DNA from: Syntrophomonadaceae bacterium
GTDB taxonomy: Bacteria; Bacillota_B; Syntrophomonadia; Syntrophomonadales; Syntrophomonadaceae
DNA length: 8,121 nucleotides
Direction of reading: 5' to 3'
Assembly (NCBI GenBank): GCA_030627145.1
Contig: DAOUSQ010000037.1
Coordinates: 1-8,121, forward strand
The position numbers and the translations under genes are program-made. The notes beneath the pieces are model-generated. The model did no database searches. It saw nothing but the letters and a program-made list of their open reading frames with translations, and had not been told where the DNA came from. Positions 5,812 through 8,121 of this stretch are shown here, piece by piece (the first letter of the stretch is position 1; each line of letters opens with the position of its first letter).

Positions 5812-5834
5812 CATTAATTAAGAATTCAAAATTA
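5808..5834 (+). repeat. 27-bp AT-rich intergenic repeat, copy 2
   Basis: This segment matches 27-53 at 26 of 27 positions and lies just before the rnpM ribosome binding site (GGAGGAG, 5841-5847), as the first copy lies just before that of polC. Its first four bases are shared with the right arm of the preceding hairpin. Confidence 0.75.
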
Positions 5835-5857
5835 TATTTTGGAGGAGAACGATATAG

Positions 5858-6133
5858 ATGGTCAGAGTCCGCAAAATTCCACAGCGAATGTGCGTGGGAT
5901 GCAGGGAAATGAAAAGCAAAAAAGAATTAATCCGCATAGTAAGAACCCCGGAAGGTAACATTGAAGTAGATAGTACTGGCAAGAAGTCTGGAAGGGGTGC
6001 GTACATATGCCCGGATCCGGGTTGTTTTAAGCAGGCAGTCAAAGCTAGAAGGCTGCAGAAAGCACTTGAACGAGATATACCAGAAGAAATCTTGGCTGAG
6101 ATAGAAAATCAAATCGAAAAACTTGCTCCATAG
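5858..6133 (+). CDS. rnpM: YlxR/RnpM family RNA-binding protein
   Basis: Small basic protein of the YlxR (DUF448) family. In Bacillus subtilis the family member has been described as RnpM, a modulator of RNase P; that role is transferred here by family only. The 91 residues carry the family marks PQRMCVGCR (8-16), a region starting with KELIRIVR (22-29) and SGRGAYICPD (44-53), followed by a basic helical C-terminus. Cysteines C12, C15, C51 and C56 might form a metal site, although this is not established for the family. The ATG follows GGAGGAG at good spacing. It is separated from nusA by an 84-base gap holding a hairpin and repeats, and is followed after about 20 bases by the L7Ae-type gene. 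Confidence 0.95.
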   Translation: MVRVRKIPQRMCVGCREMKSKKELIRIVRTPEGNIEVDSTGKKSGRGAYICPDPGCFKQAVKARRLQKALERDIPEEILAEIENQIEKLAP

Positions 6134-6139
6134 TTTATA

Positions 6140-6150
6140 AGGTGTGTGAT
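6140..6150 (+). promoter_or_regulatory. Ribosome binding site that favours a TTG start for the ylxQ-type gene
   Basis: AAGGTGTGTGAT (6139-6150) resembles the 16S-complementary AAGGAGGTGAT and ends three bases before TTG at 6154. The alternative GTG at 6142 lies inside this element and has no ribosome binding site of its own upstream. Confidence 0.5.
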
Positions 6151-6153
6151 AAA

Positions 6154-6498
6154 TTGAAGAAAATATTCAGTATGATAGGTTTTGCCCAGAAGGCCGGAAA
6201 GGTTTCTTCGGGTTCACTGGCGGTCAAAACGAGTTTGTTAAGGCGTAAAGCGTATTTACTGGTAATGAGTAATGATATATCGGAAAAGACTAAAGAATCA
6301 TTGATTTCAAGTTGTGTAAAGCTAAAAATTCCTTGGACAATACTTGGTAATAAATATGAGCTTGGAACCTGTGTGGGAAAAGCTTACCGGGTGGCCATAG
6401 CCATAAATGACCGGGGTTTAGCTGAAACTATAATGAATCTAGTAAAATCGACAGGAGAAGATGGAAAAAGTACGGGGGTGGTTGAATGGCCAAAATAA
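6154..6498 (+). CDS. YlxQ-type L7Ae/L30e family RNA-binding protein
   Basis: Small protein of the ribosomal L7Ae/L30e fold encoded between ylxR and infB in Firmicutes (ylxQ). Family members bind kink-turn RNA; the precise role of this one is uncertain. With the TTG start it has 114 residues. Recognisable segments are [14 protein letters not shown] near the N-terminus, [15 protein letters not shown], and [19 protein letters not shown], the conserved core that includes the glycine-lysine turn. I chose TTG at 6154 because the ribosome binding site at 6139-6150 precedes it and because the protein then begins just before the first conserved helix. GTG at 6142 would add four residues. The last 13 bases overlap infB, suggesting translational coupling. 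Confidence 0.9.
   Translation: MKKIFSMIGFAQKAGKVSSGSLAVKTSLLRRKAYLLVMSNDISEKTKESLISSCVKLKIPWTILGNKYELGTCVGKAYRVAIAINDRGLAETIMNLVKSTGEDGKSTGVVEWPK
6474..6480 (+). promoter_or_regulatory. Ribosome binding site of infB inside the ylxQ-type gene
   Basis: GGGGGTG lies within the end of the preceding gene, with seven bases between GGGGG and the infB ATG at 6486. Ribosomes finishing the upstream gene would pass over this site, consistent with coupled translation. Confidence 0.75.
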
Positions 6499-8121
6499 GA
6501 GTTCATGAACTGGCAAAAGAAATTGGCATATCCAGCAAAGAAATGGTTAAAGTTTTGTTGAATTTGGGTCTGGATGTTAAAAATCATATGAGTACCGTGG
6601 AAGACTCACAGGCATCCTGGGTAAAAAAACAAATTACTCGAAAAGAACAACCGGAAAAAGGACCAGAAGTCCCAGGTGCTGGTTCAGTGGAGATAAGACC
6701 AAAGCGGCGGTCGCCAAGGGAGCAATCACAACCTGCCCCACAGCAAAAACATCCTGATAAAGGACAGAAACCGCATACAGTTAGACAAACTTCTCCGTCA
6801 AAAGATTCATTTACTAATAATAGTGGTAATAGACCGGGCAAAAAAACAAATAATGAGGTAAGAGATATAAATAATCGGCATTCTAACCAAAGTCAGGCAG
6901 AACACCGGGATAAACGGCCGGTAAAAAATGTTCAACAGCAGGATATGAAAAAAAGGCCAAAACCGGTTGAACAGAGGCCGCAGGGTCAGAGGCCATCAAG
7001 ACAGGGCCAAAATACAAATGCGGTTCAGGATGGAAAAGCTAAACCCGGTAAAAAGAATGTTCATCAGGCAAACAACAGGCCGCCGTTTAAAAAAGATTAC
7101 AGACGACCACAGAAAAAAGGTGAGCATAAACGTAAAAAAGAGGAAGTTGTTCTGCAGAATCCTGAAGTTATCAGCATTGAAGATTCCATTATGGTAAGAG
7201 AACTGGCTGAAAAACTTAATAAGAATCCGGCAGAAATAATGAAAAAATTAATGGAACTGGGTACCATGGCTACAATAAATCAGGTTATAGATTATGATAC
7301 AGCTGAAATTGTTGCAAGTTTATATGGTACGAAAGTCGAACGAATTATTCCTGAAGAAGAAAAGATATTTATGGAGATAATTGACGATGAGGCCAGTTTG
7401 AAGCCTCGTCCTCCTGTTGTTACTGTAATGGGACACGTTGATCATGGAAAGACATCTCTGCTCGATAAAATTCGTAAAGCTGATGTGGTATCTGGGGAGG
7501 CAGGTGGAATTACCCAACATATAGGGGCTTACCAGGTAAATGTAAATGGAAATAGGATTACTTTTATTGATACACCGGGTCATGAAGCATTTACTGCCAT
7601 GAGAGCAAGGGGAGCTAACCTTACGGATATTGTTATCCTGGTGGTTGCAGCAGACGATGGAGTAATGCCTCAGACTGTAGAAGCAATAAATCATATAAGG
7701 GCCGCTGATGTTCCTTTTATAGTAGCTATTAATAAAATTGATAAACCCGATGCTAATCCAGACCGTGTAATGCAGCAGCTTACTGAATATGGTATAGTTC
7801 CTGAAGAATGGGGCGGAGATATTATTTTTGTACCTATTTCAGCTAAAACCGGGGATGGTATTGAAAATCTCCTGGAAATGGTACTGCTGGTGGCAGAAAT
7901 GTGCGAAATCAGGGCTAATCCGGACCGGATGGCTGAAGGAGTAGTTATTGAAGGAGAATTGGATAAAGGAAAGGGAGCAGTTTCCACAGTGCTGGTACTT
8001 AAAGGCACTCTTAAGGTTGGAGACTTCCTGGTATGTGGGACCAGCTGGTGTAAAGTCCGTGCCATGACTGATTATAGAGGTAGAAGAATTGAAGAAGCCT
8101 ATCCGTCTATGCCGGTTGAAA
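6486..8121 (+). CDS. infB: Translation initiation factor IF2 (3' end outside the window)
   Basis: IF2 is the GTPase that delivers initiator fMet-tRNA to the 30S subunit and promotes subunit joining. The frame stays open from ATG at 6486 to the window end: 545 codons plus one base. The first IF2_N helical domain covers about 1-50 ([21 protein letters not shown]). A long disordered, basic linker rich in Q, K, P, R and N runs from about 52 to 225, and a second IF2_N-like domain from about 231 to 285 ([20 protein letters not shown]). The G domain has G1 GHVDHGKT (316-323), switch I GGITQH (340-345), G3 DTPGHE (362-367), G4 NKID (416-419) and G5 SAK (452-454). Domain II begins around 485 ([15 protein letters not shown]). 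The remaining C-terminal domains lie beyond the window. There is no frameshift; the truncation is only due to the window edge. Confidence 0.98.
   Translation, partial: MAKIRVHELAKEIGISSKEMVKVLLNLGLDVKNHMSTVEDSQASWVKKQITRKEQPEKGPEVPGAGSVEIRPKRRSPREQSQPAPQQKHPDKGQKPHTVRQTSPSKDSFTNNSGNRPGKKTNNEVRDINNRHSNQSQAEHRDKRPVKNVQQQDMKKRPKPVEQRPQGQRPSRQGQNTNAVQDGKAKPGKKNVHQANNRPPFKKDYRRPQKKGEHKRKKEEVVLQNPEVISIEDSIMVRELAEKLNKNPAEIMKKLMELGTMATINQVIDYDTAEIVASLYGTKVERIIPEEEKIFMEIIDDEASLKPRPPVVTVMGHVDHGKTSLLDKIRKADVVSGEAGGITQHIGAYQVNVNGNRITFIDTPGHEAFTAMRARGANLTDIVILVVAADDGVMPQTVEAINHIRAADVPFIVAINKIDKPDANPDRVMQQLTEYGIVPEEWGGDIIFVPISAKTGDGIENLLEMVLLVAEMCEIRANPDRMAEGVVIEGELDKGKGAVSTVLVLKGTLKVGDFLVCGTSWCKVRAMTDYRGRRIEEAYPSMPVE

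Noticed and set aside
6584..6841. Minus-strand open frame rich in Cys and Gly opposite the infB linker
   Set aside because: It is the shadow of the low-complexity, Q/K/P/R-rich linker of IF2, with no start signal or family resemblance.
7191..7193. Internal ATG of infB as a start for a shorter IF2 isoform
   Set aside because: Short IF2 isoforms exist in E. coli, but no ribosome binding site precedes this ATG and it lies within the second IF2_N-like domain.
6967..7197. Plus-strand basic open frame of 76 codons within infB
   Set aside because: It is out of frame with IF2, which is clearly continuous through this region, and its composition is a by-product of the basic linker.

Overview
The window is a housekeeping segment of an AT-rich Firmicutes-type genome, most likely an anaerobe of the Clostridia or a neighbouring lineage. 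The evidence is a PolC-type replicative polymerase, which is typical of Firmicutes and a few relatives, followed on the same strand by rimP, nusA, rnpM (ylxR), the ylxQ-type L7Ae gene and infB. This is the conserved polC-rimP-nusA-ylxR-ylxQ-infB order known from Bacillus and many Clostridia. The species cannot be named from the sequence.

Layout: 1-82 is repeat-rich leader DNA ending in a good ribosome binding site. 83-3715 is polC. 3716-4127 is an intergenic stretch of about 400 bp built from short repeats and hairpins, ending in a likely promoter (4005-4034) and the rimP leader with a terminator-like hairpin (4065-4087). rimP (about 4128-4589) and nusA (4604-5773) follow closely. A second repeat- and hairpin-bearing gap (5774-5857) precedes rnpM (5858-6133), the ylxQ-type gene (about 6154-6498) and infB (6486 to the window end, incomplete). 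The last two genes overlap by 13 bases. All real genes are on the + strand.

Functionally, polC copies the chromosome. The remaining genes form the transcription/translation operon: RimP matures the 30S subunit, NusA controls pausing, termination and antitermination, RnpM and the L7Ae protein are small RNA-binding proteins, and IF2 brings initiator tRNA to the ribosome.

The most notable point is that PolC has 1210 residues and lacks the DnaQ-like 3'-5' exonuclease that is normally inserted inside its PHP domain. The two PHP halves are joined cleanly around residues 380-386, and all nine canonical PHP metal-ligand positions appear to be filled. The second theme is a mosaic of short intergenic repeats: 10-bp CTGTG units, AGAATAG/TGAATAG heptamers that supply or abut stop codons, a 27-bp AT-rich repeat placed just before ribosome binding sites, and small A/T-rich hairpins. 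Related copies occur at both ends of polC and of the rimP-nusA block, in inverted orientation.
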